Source: Catenuloplanes indicus | GTDB taxonomy: Bacteria > Actinomycetota > Actinomycetes > Mycobacteriales > Micromonosporaceae | Assembly (NCBI RefSeq): GCF_030813715.1 | Contig: NZ_JAUSUZ010000001.1 | Location: 4,774,001-4,838,000 of the forward strand | Direction: 5' to 3' | Length of the DNA stretch: 64,000 nucleotides | Part shown: positions 50,779 through 59,451 of the stretch, one piece after another | Position numbering within the stretch: position 1 is the first letter of the stretch | Layout: each line of letters opens with the position of its first letter | Program-made: the position numbers and the translations under genes | The notes under the pieces: generated by a model | Databases searched by the model: none | Seen by the model: only the letters and a program-made list of their open reading frames with translations | What the model was told of the DNA's origin: nothing

Positions 50779-52074
50779 ATGGATGTCCGGTATCGCCCTG
50801 ACGCTCCGGCCACCGGCACGCCTCGCTGGAACGCGCCCACCCGGGTGCAGACGATCATCCGGCCGATCATGGCGCCGGAGCGGACCGAAGCGGCGCCGGA
50901 CCCGAAGCGGGGACCAGGACCGCGTCCAAAGCAGGGACCGGGGCCGGTCGGGGGGCATCGGCGCCGTGATCGGCGGCCGGGGCGGAGTCCGCTGTGGGCG
51001 CGGCTGGCGGTGACGGTGGGGGCGGTGCTGCTGGTGGTCAGCGGAGGGGCGCTGGCGGGGGCGCAGGTGCTGATCGGGCGGGCGACGCAGAACATCGCGC
51101 AGGACAATCTGCTCGGGGACGGCAGCAAGAGCGCGGCCGAGGGGGGCGCGAGCATGGACGGTGCGATCGACATGCTGCTGCTGGGCGTGGACGTGCGGGA
51201 GAGCTGGGAGGAGAACAACACGCGGGCCGACACCATCGTCATCCTGCACATCCCGGCGACGCACGATCGCGCGTTCCTCATCTCGGTGCCGAGGGACACG
51301 CTGGCGGAAATCCCGCCGTACGAGAAGAACGGGTTCGGCGGCGCCACGGCGAAGATCAACGACGCGTTCTACTACGGTGCGCAGAACGGCGGTGACTGGG
51401 CCGGCGGCGCGCAGCTGATGGCGGAGACGCTGAAGAACGCGACCGGGATCGGCTTCGACGGTGCGGCGATCATCGACTTCGGGGGCTTCAAGAACGTGAT
51501 CGACGAGCTCGGCGGCGTACGGATGTGCGTGGACGAGCGGACCGTCTCGCACCACATGGTCATGGTCGACGGCGAGCAGATGTACAAGGCGGACGCGCGC
51601 CGGGCCGGGAAGCGCTGGGCGGCCGAGCCGGTCGTCTACGGCAAGGGCTGCCAGCAGATGAACGGCACCCAGGCGCTCGACTTCTCCCGACAGCGCTACG
51701 GGCTCAGCGACGGCGACTACGGCCGGCAGCGGCACCAGCAGCAGATGATCAAGGCGATCGTGCGGAAGGCGGCGAGCAGCGGCATCACCGGCAACCCGCT
51801 GCTGGTGGACCAGCTGATCCGGGCCGCTGGCACCGCGTTCACGCTGGACACCGGTGGCGTCCCGGTCGCGGATTTCATCTTCACGCTCAAGGGCGTGGCG
51901 GTCGGCGATCTGATGACGCTGAACACCAACGGGGGCAGGTTCAACCCCATCAACGTCGGGGGTACGGAGTACGAGCAGCTCTCCGAGCTCAGCGAGCGGA
52001 TGTTCGAGGCGGTCCGGGAGGACCGGCTGACCGAGTTCGTGATCGAGAACCCCGAGGTTATTTCCCGAAGCTGA
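50779..52074 (+). CDS. LCP family wall-polymer ligase 3
   Basis: A 431-aa LCP protein. An extended basic, Pro-rich cytoplasmic tail (about residues 1-75) precedes the membrane helix (LAVTVGAVLLVVSGGALAGA). The LCP domain has DMLLLGVDVRE, DTIVILHIPATHDRAFLIS, VPRDTLAEIPPYEKNGFGG, DFGGFKNVIDELGGVRMCV and RQRYGLSDGDYGRQRHQQQ. It is the sister of LCP 2, probably by tandem duplication. A GGGAG ribosome site precedes the ATG. The three LCP proteins may attach different polymers or act redundantly. Confidence 0.93.
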   Translation: MDVRYRPDAPATGTPRWNAPTRVQTIIRPIMAPERTEAAPDPKRGPGPRPKQGPGPVGGHRRRDRRPGRSPLWARLAVTVGAVLLVVSGGALAGAQVLIGRATQNIAQDNLLGDGSKSAAEGGASMDGAIDMLLLGVDVRESWEENNTRADTIVILHIPATHDRAFLISVPRDTLAEIPPYEKNGFGGATAKINDAFYYGAQNGGDWAGGAQLMAETLKNATGIGFDGAAIIDFGGFKNVIDELGGVRMCVDERTVSHHMVMVDGEQMYKADARRAGKRWAAEPVVYGKGCQQMNGTQALDFSRQRYGLSDGDYGRQRHQQQMIKAIVRKAASSGITGNPLLVDQLIRAAGTAFTLDTGGVPVADFIFTLKGVAVGDLMTLNTNGGRFNPINVGGTEYEQLSELSERMFEAVREDRLTEFVIENPEVISRS

Positions 52075-52081
52075 CCCGCCG

Positions 52082-52087
52082 TACGCT
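52082..52087 (+). promoter_or_regulatory. -10 hexamer TACGCT (leaderless candidate)
   Basis: It ends 6 nt before GTG 52094 of the rhodanese gene. Confidence 0.45.
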
Positions 52088-52093
52088 GGAGGG

Positions 52094-52429
52094 GTGTTCG
52101 GATCTCAGGTTCCCAGCGTGACCGCCGCCGACGTGCCGGACGGCGCCTACCTGCTCGACGTCCGTGAGCAGGACGAATGGGATGCCGGCCACGCGCCCGG
52201 CGCCCACCACCTGCCGATGCAGGAAATCCCGGTGCGGATCGAGGAGGTCCCGGCGGACGGCGACGTGGTCGTGGTCTGCCGGATGGGCGGCCGCAGCGCG
52301 CAGGTGGTGAACTACCTGCTGCAGAACGGATGGGACAACGTCCGCAACCTGACCGGCGGCATGAAGGCGTGGGAGACGGCCTCTCGCGAGATGGTCACCG
52401 ACGACGGCGCACCCGCCCGCGTGATCTGA
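52094..52429 (+). CDS. Rhodanese-like domain protein
   Basis: A 111-aa single rhodanese domain. CH2A-like YLLDVREQDEWDAGHAPGA is followed by the active-site loop VVVCRMGGRS with Cys62 as the persulfide carrier and by NLTGGMKAW. Such small proteins transfer sulfane sulfur or act in sulfur relay and cyanide detoxification. It lies 19 nt after LCP 3 but has its own putative promoter. GTG start; a GGAGG sits immediately before it. Confidence 0.93.
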   Translation: MFGSQVPSVTAADVPDGAYLLDVREQDEWDAGHAPGAHHLPMQEIPVRIEEVPADGDVVVVCRMGGRSAQVVNYLLQNGWDNVRNLTGGMKAWETASREMVTDDGAPARVI

Positions 52430-52519
52430 CCGCTGCCTCAGCCGACGTTCGGCGCGCTGAGTGTGACGCTCGGCGCCCGGCCACTACAGCACATTCCCAC
52501 AGCGAGGCAGACTCAAAGC

Positions 52520-53977
52520 ATGCCGGACCGTCCCGACTATGCCGCGTTCATCGCCGGGCACACCGCGGTCATCAACATGATCAACTCGGGCGCGTCCGGG
52601 GTCACCGCCCTGAACCGCCTGCTGGAGGTCGTGCAGACCGGGCTCGGTGCGCACGGCGTCTCGTTCGCGGAGTACGGTCCGAGCCGCGGCCGCATCGTGG
52701 CCACCAGCGGTGCGTCCAGCTGGGCGCTCGGCCGCGTGGTCGACCACGCGGACCCGTCCATCGCCCGGCTGCTGTCCGGTCCGGCCACCAACGACGTCGC
52801 GGTCACCGCGCTGCCCGCCGAGGTGGCGGAGCAGTTCTCCGCGCGCGGCATCCGGCGCATGCTCGCCGCCCGGGTCGAGGCCGGCGGTCTCGCGCTCGGC
52901 TCGCTGCACGCGTTCTTCACGGACGACGAGCCCAGCTCGCCGGAGGCGCACGCATTGATCGGCTACGTCGCGGTCTCCGTCGCGCACCTCTACGGTGACC
53001 AGTCCGGCCTGCCGGTGCACGGCGACGGCCCGGTCGTGGCCGCGCTCGCGGACGGCCTGGCGATCGTCGACTCCCAGGGCTACGTCCGGCTGTGGAACCC
53101 GGCGGCCGAGCGGATCACCGGCCGGACCGCCGCGCAGGCGCTGAACCGGCCGCTGCCGTTCCCGGCGCCGGCGACCGGCCGGGTGATCGATCACCGGCTG
53201 CCGGACGGCCGCTGGATGAAGATCGCGGCCGGTGACCTGCCGGGCCGCTCGTACTCGCGCGTGGTCACGTTCCGCGACATCAGCGACCAGAACCAGCTCA
53301 ACCACGACTGGGACCTGTTCCTCGCGGTCACCAGCCACGAGCTGCGCACGCCGGTCACCGTGATCAAGGGGTACGCGGACACGCTCACCGGTCACTGGGA
53401 CGCGCTGGCGGACGCAGACCGCCGCGAGGCCGCGCGCGCCATCGGCCAGCGCTCCACGGACCTGGCCCGGCTGGTCGACCGCCTGCTGGCCACGACCGGC
53501 GGTCTCGGCCCGGTCGGCGGTTCCGCCCCGGTGCCGTTCGACGTGGTCGACGCGCTGCGCGCCGCGGCCACCGGGCTGCCCACCGACCTGCGCCGCCGGC
53601 TCACGCTGGACCTGCCGGAGGACCTGCCGAAGGCGTTCGGCGACCGAGCCTCGATCGCGACCGTGCTGACCGAGCTGGCGACGAACGCGGGAAAGTACGC
53701 GGAGGGCGAGTCACCGATCGAGCTGACCGCGGAGGCGGACGAGCAGACGGTGGCGTTCCGGATTAGCGACCGCGGCATCGGGGTACGTCCTGAGCATGTG
53801 GAACGCGCATTCGACCGCTTCTGGCAGGGCGAATCGGGCGACCACCGCCGCTTCCCCGGTGCGGGCCTCGGACTGTTCCTGGTCCGCCGGATCGTGGAGC
53901 GGCAGAACGGATGGGCCTCCATCCGGCCTCGGCCGGGCGGAGGCACGATCGTAGAGGTGCGCCTCCCCCGCGGCTGA
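52520..53977 (+). CDS. Sensor histidine kinase with GAF and PAS-like domains
   Basis: A 485-aa soluble kinase without membrane segments. Residues about 10-160 form a GAF-like sensor (AFIAGHTAVINMINSGASG...), about 165-255 a PAS domain (ALADGLAIVDSQGYVRLWN, AAERITGRTAAQAL). The kinase core follows: VTSHELRTPVTVIKGYAD with His273, ELATNAGKYA (N-box), DRGIGVRPE and GAGLGLFLVRRIVE. No cognate response regulator lies beside it, so it is an orphan here. It is followed within 45 nt by an anti-sigma-like ATPase gene. Confidence 0.92.
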   Translation: MPDRPDYAAFIAGHTAVINMINSGASGVTALNRLLEVVQTGLGAHGVSFAEYGPSRGRIVATSGASSWALGRVVDHADPSIARLLSGPATNDVAVTALPAEVAEQFSARGIRRMLAARVEAGGLALGSLHAFFTDDEPSSPEAHALIGYVAVSVAHLYGDQSGLPVHGDGPVVAALADGLAIVDSQGYVRLWNPAAERITGRTAAQALNRPLPFPAPATGRVIDHRLPDGRWMKIAAGDLPGRSYSRVVTFRDISDQNQLNHDWDLFLAVTSHELRTPVTVIKGYADTLTGHWDALADADRREAARAIGQRSTDLARLVDRLLATTGGLGPVGGSAPVPFDVVDALRAAATGLPTDLRRRLTLDLPEDLPKAFGDRASIATVLTELATNAGKYAEGESPIELTAEADEQTVAFRISDRGIGVRPEHVERAFDRFWQGESGDHRRFPGAGLGLFLVRRIVERQNGWASIRPRPGGGTIVEVRLPRG

Positions 53978-54018
53978 CGCGGCCGGGGCCATGGTCGAGA
54001 CCTTCGAGGGGGCGGCGG

Positions 54019-54450
54019 ATGACGGCCGTGCAGCAGGAGAACGGGAGCGTCCGATCCCGCAGCCTGATCGTGCCGCATCACGCCCAGGGCGCCCGGGCCG
54101 CCCGGCACCGCCTCACCCATGAGCTGACCGGGCTGCTCACCGCGAACCTGCTGTGCGACGTGGTCACCGTGGTGGCGGAGCTGCTCAGCAACGCGATACG
54201 GCACGCTCGGCCGCTGCCCGGCGGCGTGATCCGGCTGAGCTGGCGGGTACGCCGGGCCACCGGCGCCGGTAGCGTGCTGGAGGTCCGGGTGACCGACGGC
54301 GGCGCCGCGACCGGGCCGCGCATGCGCCCGTCCGGACCGCGCTCGCTGGACGGTCGCGGCCTGGGCATCGTGGCCGCGATGGCGCGCTGCTGGGGCACCG
54401 ACCGGGACGACGCCGGGCACTCGGTCTGGGCCGAGTTCAGCCTCGCCTGA
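54019..54450 (+). CDS. HATPase_c protein (RsbW/anti-sigma-like)
   Basis: A 143-aa protein of the single-domain GHKL ATPase type. The N-box is VVAELLSNAIRHA, the G1-like VTDGGAATGPR and G2 GRGLGIVAAMA, ending WAEFSLA. Such proteins in actinomycetes are anti-sigma or anti-anti-sigma kinases that phosphorylate STAS proteins; no STAS partner is encoded nearby. ATG 54019 has GAGGGGG upstream. Confidence 0.9.
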   Translation: MTAVQQENGSVRSRSLIVPHHAQGARAARHRLTHELTGLLTANLLCDVVTVVAELLSNAIRHARPLPGGVIRLSWRVRRATGAGSVLEVRVTDGGAATGPRMRPSGPRSLDGRGLGIVAAMARCWGTDRDDAGHSVWAEFSLA

Positions 54451-54517
54451 TCGGGCGGCCGGCGAAAATCCCGCTCTCGGACCCGTGCCGGACGAGACGC
54501 CCCGTGGGGGGACCGCC

Positions 54518-54523
54518 TAGGCT
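54518..54523 (+). promoter_or_regulatory. -10 hexamer TAGGCT (leaderless candidate)
   Basis: It ends 8 nt before GTG 54532 of the DUF5926 gene. Confidence 0.5.
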
Positions 54524-54531
54524 GGGTCGCC

Positions 54532-55416
54532 GTGAGCAAGCGCCGTAGGAACAATGAGTCCGCCGCCGACGCGGCACCGAAGCGCCAGAAGGTGCGGGAC
54601 ATCTTCGTGCACCGGCCGTTCGAGGGCCTGGCCGACGAGCCGGAGTGGGTCGCGCTGCGCGAGCTGGTCCCGGCCGCGTCCGCGCCGCTGCGCCTGGCAC
54701 CCGATCTGGTGGAGAAGTACGGCGAGCGCACCGTCACGCTCGCGACCGTGCTGCCGATGGCCTGGCCCGCGATGACCCGGCCGGACGGCAGCGTCTTCAT
54801 CGGCCTGCAGCGGCACATCCAGTCCGGCGACGTCTCCCGGGACCTGGCTGCCGCGCTGCTCTCGGCGCTTGCGACCACGCCGGGCAGCACCGTCGCCGTG
54901 CCCGCGCTGCCCGGACCCGGGCCGCGGCTGCAGGACGTGCTGGCGGACGGCCCGCTGGAGATCGCCATGCACGACGGCTTCGAGTTCTGGCTGGAGGAGG
55001 GCGCGGCCGACGACCCGTCCGTGAAGGCGTCGCTGGAGCGGGCGAACGCGTCCGTCTACCCCACGGTCCGGCTCGCCGCCGCGCCCGCGGCGTACTGGTG
55101 CCGCGTGCCGGAGAAGTCGCACGTGCGGTGGGTCCTCCCGGACGGCGAGGACGCGGCGCTGAACGCGCTGGCCCGGCTGAGCGCGGCCGGCGAGCTCAAG
55201 CTCGGCGAGGATACGAAGTTCGCCGGCATGTTCCGCGCGCACGGGCTGCTGGTCCCGGTGTGGGACTTGCCGGTCGAGCCAGCGGGCTCGGAGTGGGAAT
55301 CCCCACTCGCGGACTTCGCGAAGCGGTACGCGGAGGCGCTGGCGGACGACACTCTGGACAGTGCCGCGCGGCGTGCCAAGCAGGGCCTCCTCGGCCGTCA
55401 GCTCACCCTTCGCTGA
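54532..55416 (+). CDS. DUF5926 family protein
   Basis: A 294-aa cytoplasmic protein of an actinobacteria-restricted family. Recognisable stretches are VHRPFEGLADEPEWVALREL, TVTLATVLPMAWPAM, FIGLQRHIQSGDVSRDLA, MHDGFEFWLEEG, ASLERANASVYPTV and YWCRVPEKSHVRWVLP. Streptomyces members carry an N-terminal SEC-C zinc motif; here it is absent and replaced by a short Lys/Arg-rich stretch. The function is unknown. The start is GTG, supported by the leaderless promoter. Confidence 0.88.
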   Translation: MSKRRRNNESAADAAPKRQKVRDIFVHRPFEGLADEPEWVALRELVPAASAPLRLAPDLVEKYGERTVTLATVLPMAWPAMTRPDGSVFIGLQRHIQSGDVSRDLAAALLSALATTPGSTVAVPALPGPGPRLQDVLADGPLEIAMHDGFEFWLEEGAADDPSVKASLERANASVYPTVRLAAAPAAYWCRVPEKSHVRWVLPDGEDAALNALARLSAAGELKLGEDTKFAGMFRAHGLLVPVWDLPVEPAGSEWESPLADFAKRYAEALADDTLDSAARRAKQGLLGRQLTLR

Positions 55417-55597
55417 TCTTCACCAAGCTTTTCGGACAGTCGGCTCGCGGTGGTGTGCGCCATGTGGGAAAAAGGTGAATAGCACGGATTCACGTCTCAC
55501 TCCGCAGAATTCAGGGGGCTGGGTCTTGCATCCGTGCCGGGTCAACCACGTACCGTAGTGTCACGACAACCAATGGGACCTTTTGCCGGAGGTACCG

Positions 55598-56350
55598 ATG
55601 TCTGTCTTTTCCGCTCGTACAACCGTCCCCACTCAACGTGCGCTCACCGCCGGCGAGACCCGTCCCCGCCAGGACGACGGACTCCCGGTACCGCTGGACG
55701 CCGTGCGACCGGGCCCCATGGAGTGGGCCCGACGCCGCCGTGCCGAGCGGGATGCCCGTCGGGTCGAGGCCGCCGGCCACCGTGCTCTGTCGCGGCTGGA
55801 CCGTCTCGGCCCCGCCTGGCACATCGTCGACTGGCCGCGTGCCGACATGCCGAGTCAGCTGCTGGACCTGGACACCGCGCCGGACGAGCGCGCCGGGTTC
55901 CTGGCGATCGGCCCGGGCGGCATCTTCGCCGTCGCGGTCGCGGACCACGGCCGGGCCCGCGTGCTCATCGCGGGTGACGTCGTGCAGATCAACGGGAAGC
56001 GCCCGAACTACGTGGCCGAAGCAAAGCGCGACGCCAAGCGCGCCGCCAAGGCCCTCTCCGCCGCGGTCGGCCACACGATCCCGGTCACACCCGTGCTCAC
56101 GTTCGTGGGGACCGGTGTGATCAGCGTGTACGGGCTGCCGAAGGACTGTCTCGTGGCCACCGACCGCGAGCTGGACCGGCTCCTGGTCGCCGGTGGCGCG
56201 CGGATCAGCGCGGAGACCGCCACCAAGCTCACCGCGGTCGCCGAGCACCCGTCGACCTGGCTGAACGCGCCCTACCGGGCCGCGGCCGACAACTACCGGT
56301 GGTACGCCGAAGGCCGGACCGCGGCTGACAAGCGCACGCCACGCCGGTAA
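55598..56350 (+). CDS. NERD-like (nuclease-related) domain protein
   Basis: A 250-aa soluble protein. The central part has the NERD-like pattern GPAWHIVDWPRADMPSQLLD, FLAIGPGGIFAVAVADHG and VVQINGKRPNYVAEAKRDAK, followed by TPVLTFVGTG and LPKDCLVATDRELDRLL. These resemble the restriction-endonuclease-like fold, but the catalytic residues are not clearly conserved, so nuclease activity is doubtful. ATG 55598 has GGAGG 6 nt upstream. A TACCGT -10-like element about 40 nt upstream suggests a leadered mRNA, unlike many neighbours. Confidence 0.78.
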   Translation: MSVFSARTTVPTQRALTAGETRPRQDDGLPVPLDAVRPGPMEWARRRRAERDARRVEAAGHRALSRLDRLGPAWHIVDWPRADMPSQLLDLDTAPDERAGFLAIGPGGIFAVAVADHGRARVLIAGDVVQINGKRPNYVAEAKRDAKRAAKALSAAVGHTIPVTPVLTFVGTGVISVYGLPKDCLVATDRELDRLLVAGGARISAETATKLTAVAEHPSTWLNAPYRAAADNYRWYAEGRTAADKRTPRR

Positions 56351-56605
56351 CGTTCCACAACACCGCCGCGAAGCGACGCTCGGCGGGCAGGACGGCAGAG
56401 CCGATCACCGCATCCGGTGGTCGGCGCCGCCGCCCGGCCCGCTACGAGCGCTTCGGCCCCGGGCCCGTTCGGCTCCGGGTCGGTGTGGATCCGGGTCTGT
56501 TCGAGTCCGGGTCTGTCGGCATCCCGCCACGGGCGAAGCGATCTTTCGGGCTAGAGTTGTCGGGTCCGGCCCGCCACGGTCCGTCGACACAGGGTTGGGA
56601 GGCGT

Positions 56606-57061
56606 GTGTTGGCACACCAGATCGAGCTGTCGCTCTCCGGGCACCAGTTCGCGCCGCCGGTCACCGCGCATCCGTCCGGCATGGCGGGGTGGGCCGCGGT
56701 CGCGGCGTCCGCCACCGAGCACTGCCTGGTGATCGACACCGACCTGGCGATCGTCGCGGCGTCGCCGTCCTGCTGCGCGCTGCTCGGCATGGGTGACCCG
56801 CTCGAGGTCGTCGGCCGGCCGCTGCTCGACGTGCTGCGCCTGATCGACTTCACGGCCAACCGCAACGCGCTCACCGAGTCGGACATCGACAAGATCCCGC
56901 CGCTGCTCGCGGTCACGTCCGGCCGGCTGGCCCGCGGGCTGATGCGCGTCGACGGCGCGGCCGAGCCCGGCACCGACGAGACCGTCGACGGCATCGCCAC
57001 TCCCCTGTTCGAGGACAAGGCGGTCAGCGGCTCGCTGACGTTCTTCGCGCAGATCACCTGA
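56606..57061 (+). CDS. PAS-domain-like small protein
   Basis: A 151-aa protein whose middle part resembles one PAS domain: CLVIDTDLAIVAASPSCCALLG (two adjoining strands and helix), VVGRPLLDVLRLIDFT and GIATPLFEDKAVSGSLTFF. There is no output domain, so it probably regulates a partner by binding. The start is GTG 56606 or TTG 56609, both behind GGGAGG. The 255 bp upstream hold only degenerate TCCGGGTC-type repeats. A weak hairpin with TTTT follows at 57066-57086. Confidence 0.8.
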   Translation: MLAHQIELSLSGHQFAPPVTAHPSGMAGWAAVAASATEHCLVIDTDLAIVAASPSCCALLGMGDPLEVVGRPLLDVLRLIDFTANRNALTESDIDKIPPLLAVTSGRLARGLMRVDGAAEPGTDETVDGIATPLFEDKAVSGSLTFFAQIT

Positions 57062-57065
57062 CTTC

Positions 57066-57086
57066 TGCGCAGACTGCGCCAGTTTT
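57066..57086 (+). terminator. Weak terminator after PAS-like gene
   Basis: A short stem GCGCA / TGCGC with loop GAC, followed by CAGTTTT. Small, but placed directly after the stop. Confidence 0.45.
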
Positions 57087-57114
57087 GGGGCCTGGTTTTC
57101 CGGTGGAACGGGCT

Positions 57115-57120
57115 TAACAT
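57115..57120 (+). promoter_or_regulatory. -10 hexamer TAACAT (leaderless candidate)
   Basis: It ends 8 nt before GTG 57129 of the lipoprotein gene. Confidence 0.45.
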
Positions 57121-57128
57121 CTGTCTTC

Positions 57129-57692
57129 GTGCCGGTCTCGCGTACCCTCGTGGCTCTTGGGATCTCTGTTCTGGGCGCGGTGACGCTCGCCGCGTGTGGC
57201 ACGCCGCCCGGGTTCGAGGAGCAGTCCTGGTCCCGCCCCGCGGTGTCCGCGCCCGCGTCAGTGCCGGTGCTGGACGTGCCCTCGCTCCCCGTGCCGTGGC
57301 TGACGCCGACGGTCGAGCCGACCGGCGAGTACGCGGAGACCGTGCTGGTGCCGTGCCAGGGCGACCCGGCCGCGTCCGACGTGATCGCGGTGCTGCGGCG
57401 GACCGGCGATCTGGTGCCGGCCACCGGGACCGCGCGCGTGACGAGCGGGCCGTTCTGCGCCGGCACGTGGCAGCTCAGCCTGGTCACGGTCCCGGGCGCG
57501 GAGCCGCTGTTCGTGGTGACCAGCGGCCCGGCGGCGACCCTGAAGCTGGTCACGGCCGGCACGAACGTGTGCTCGGCCCGGGTGCGCGGCGCGGCGCCGT
57601 CCGCGATCCGCGCGGTCGCCTGCGGCGACTCCCCGCTGCCCACCGCCACGCCGACATCCTCCCCCACGCCGACCACCGCGTTCCAGATCTAG
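57129..57692 (+). CDS. Small lipoprotein of unknown function
   Basis: A 187-aa secreted lipoprotein: signal peptide and lipobox LAAC with Cys23. A Pro/Ser-rich spacer follows, then a compact domain containing three further cysteines (VPCQGDP, GPFCAGTW, TNVCSAR, VACGDS) likely forming disulfides, and a Thr/Pro-rich tail. It matches no family I recognise. It lies 9 nt upstream of pheA, but each has its own -10 element. Confidence 0.8.
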   Translation: MPVSRTLVALGISVLGAVTLAACGTPPGFEEQSWSRPAVSAPASVPVLDVPSLPVPWLTPTVEPTGEYAETVLVPCQGDPAASDVIAVLRRTGDLVPATGTARVTSGPFCAGTWQLSLVTVPGAEPLFVVTSGPAATLKLVTAGTNVCSARVRGAAPSAIRAVACGDSPLPTATPTSSPTPTTAFQI

Positions 57693-57695
57693 AGT
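57690..57695 (+). promoter_or_regulatory. -10 hexamer TAGAGT (leaderless candidate)
   Basis: It begins in the lipoprotein stop codon and ends 6 nt before the pheA ATG. Confidence 0.45.
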
Positions 57696-57701
57696 TCCGG
57701 T

Positions 57702-58634
57702 ATGCGGTTCGTCTATCTGGGTCCCGAAGCCACGTTCACCGAGCAGGCGTTGCTCACGGTGCCGGAGGCGGCGGACGGTGAGCGGGTGCCCGCGCGGAGC
57801 GTGCCGGAGGCGCTGGACGCGGTGCGCGGCGGCGACGCGGACGCCGCGCTGGTCCCGCTGGAGAACTCGATCGGCGGCGCGGTCCCGATCACGCTGGACG
57901 AGTTGATCGCCGGTGTGCCGCTGATGATCATCCGCGAGGTGGTGATCCCGGTCGAGTTCGTGCTGGGCGCGCGCGCCGGCACGCCGCTCGGCGCGATCCG
58001 GACCGTGGCCGCGCACCCGCAGGCCTCCACGCAGTGCCGCAACTGGCTGCGTTCACACCTGCCGGATGCCGAGGTCACGGACGTGCTGTCCAACTCGGCC
58101 GCGGCGATCGCGGCCGCGGCCGGTGAGTTCGACGCCGCGATCTGCGCGCCGCTCGGCGCCGCGCGCTACGAGCTGACCGTGCTCGCCGACAAGATCGCCG
58201 ACCATTCGCACGCGGTGACCCGGTTCGCGCTGGTCACCCGGCCGGCGACGCCGCCCGCGCCGACCGGCGACGATCTCACGTCGCTGGCGCTGGTGATCCG
58301 GCACGACCAGGTCGGCGCGCTGCTGACCGTGCTGACCGAGCTCTCGGTCCGCGGCATCAACCTGACCCGGATCGAGTCGCGGCCGACCGGCGAGGCGCTC
58401 GGGCGCTACGTGTTCTTCCTGGACTGTGCCGGGCACGTCGCGGAGACCCGGTTCGGCGAGGCGCTGCAGGGGCTGCGCCGGGTGTGCGCGGACGTGCGCT
58501 TCCTCGGCTCGTATCCCCGGCACCGCTGGGCGCCCGGCCTCGATCATCCGGTGCCGGCGCCCGCGGGCCTGTCCGACGACGCGTTCGCCGCCTCCGCCGC
58601 GTGGGTCGACCGTCTCCGCCACGGCGACTACTGA
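57702..58634 (+). CDS. pheA: Prephenate dehydratase
   Basis: A 310-aa enzyme converting prephenate to phenylpyruvate in phenylalanine synthesis. The catalytic domain shows YLGPEATFTEQAL, VPLENSIGGAV, HPQASTQCRNWL and the TRF motif HAVTRFALV. The C-terminal ACT domain (about 190-270) carries GINLTRIESRPTG, the phenylalanine-binding ESRP signature, so feedback inhibition is expected. There is no chorismate mutase domain. The tail (about 275-310) is branch-specific. Confidence 0.96.
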   Translation: MRFVYLGPEATFTEQALLTVPEAADGERVPARSVPEALDAVRGGDADAALVPLENSIGGAVPITLDELIAGVPLMIIREVVIPVEFVLGARAGTPLGAIRTVAAHPQASTQCRNWLRSHLPDAEVTDVLSNSAAAIAAAAGEFDAAICAPLGAARYELTVLADKIADHSHAVTRFALVTRPATPPAPTGDDLTSLALVIRHDQVGALLTVLTELSVRGINLTRIESRPTGEALGRYVFFLDCAGHVAETRFGEALQGLRRVCADVRFLGSYPRHRWAPGLDHPVPAPAGLSDDAFAASAAWVDRLRHGDY

Positions 58635-58663
58635 CCGCGCGCCGGGCGGAGGAGGTCAACGGG

Positions 58664-59398
58664 TCAGTCGAGCAGGCCGCCGAGGAGGCCGCCGCCGCTG
58701 TTGCTCTGACCGCCGGCGACCGCGTGGCCACCGGGCGGCTCCTCCGACGGCTGGACCACGACGAAGCCCTGGCCGGCGAAGCTCATCGTGAAGGCCTCGC
58801 CGGTGGAGCGGCCGAGCAGCGTGCCAAGGCCCAGCTGGTCGGCGCGGTGGTAGCCGGTCTGCAGGTTGGCGGACCAGGCGATGGCGGCCTGCGGGTCCAC
58901 GTACGTCGGGGCGTCGATGTTGAGCACGACCGGGCTGCCGTTGGAGGTGACCGCGATCCGGCCGTAACCGGTGAAGACGCAGTTGAAGAGGCCGGCCGAG
59001 GACATCATGCCCATGCCCTGGACCATCTTGATGTCGTAGTTGAGCGTCGGGTCGAAGGCCAGCACGTTCGCCCCGTTGATGGACAGCGCGTCGCCTGGCT
59101 CCAGGTCGATGATGTGGATGTCGGCGGCGCGGTCGGCGAGGAAGAGGTCGCCGTGGCCGCTGACCTTCATCAGCGGGACGCCCTCGCCGGTGAGCTGCTT
59201 CTTGATGAACTTGCCGAGGCCACCGGAGCCGAGCGCCTGGAACTGCATCTGCCCCTGGTACGCCACCATGGTGCCGGTGCGGGCCATCATCTCGCCGTTG
59301 AGCTGGTACTTCAGCATCTTCGAGTTCTGCAGCCGCATGCCGGGGTGCTGATCCTGGTTGTTCTCCAGGTTCTCCGCGGAGAAAAGGGCGCTGCGCAT
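58664..59398 (-). CDS. AIM24-family protein
   Basis: A 244-aa soluble protein with the AIM24/DUF124 double-psi-like beta barrel: MLKYQLNGEMMARTGTMVAY, GGLGKFIKKQLTGEGVPLMK and SGHGDLFLADRAADIHII. The Gly-rich C-terminal tail (GGGLLGGLLD) is flexible. In yeast the family affects mitochondrial architecture; bacterial roles are unknown. ATG 59398 was chosen because GGAGG precedes it by 7 nt. It converges on pheA. Confidence 0.93.
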   Translation of the reverse strand: MRSALFSAENLENNQDQHPGMRLQNSKMLKYQLNGEMMARTGTMVAYQGQMQFQALGSGGLGKFIKKQLTGEGVPLMKVSGHGDLFLADRAADIHIIDLEPGDALSINGANVLAFDPTLNYDIKMVQGMGMMSSAGLFNCVFTGYGRIAVTSNGSPVVLNIDAPTYVDPQAAIAWSANLQTGYHRADQLGLGTLLGRSTGEAFTMSFAGQGFVVVQPSEEPPGGHAVAGGQSNSGGGLLGGLLD

Positions 59399-59451
59399 GA
59401 TGGTTCCTCCAGCCAGACCGAACTGTTCCGCTTCGAGCCTAGATCGGTGGT

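Noticed and set aside
53977-54450. Histidine kinase and HATPase gene as a split single kinase
   Set aside because: The first gene already has a complete N-box and G-box; the second is a full single-domain ATPase with its own ribosome site.
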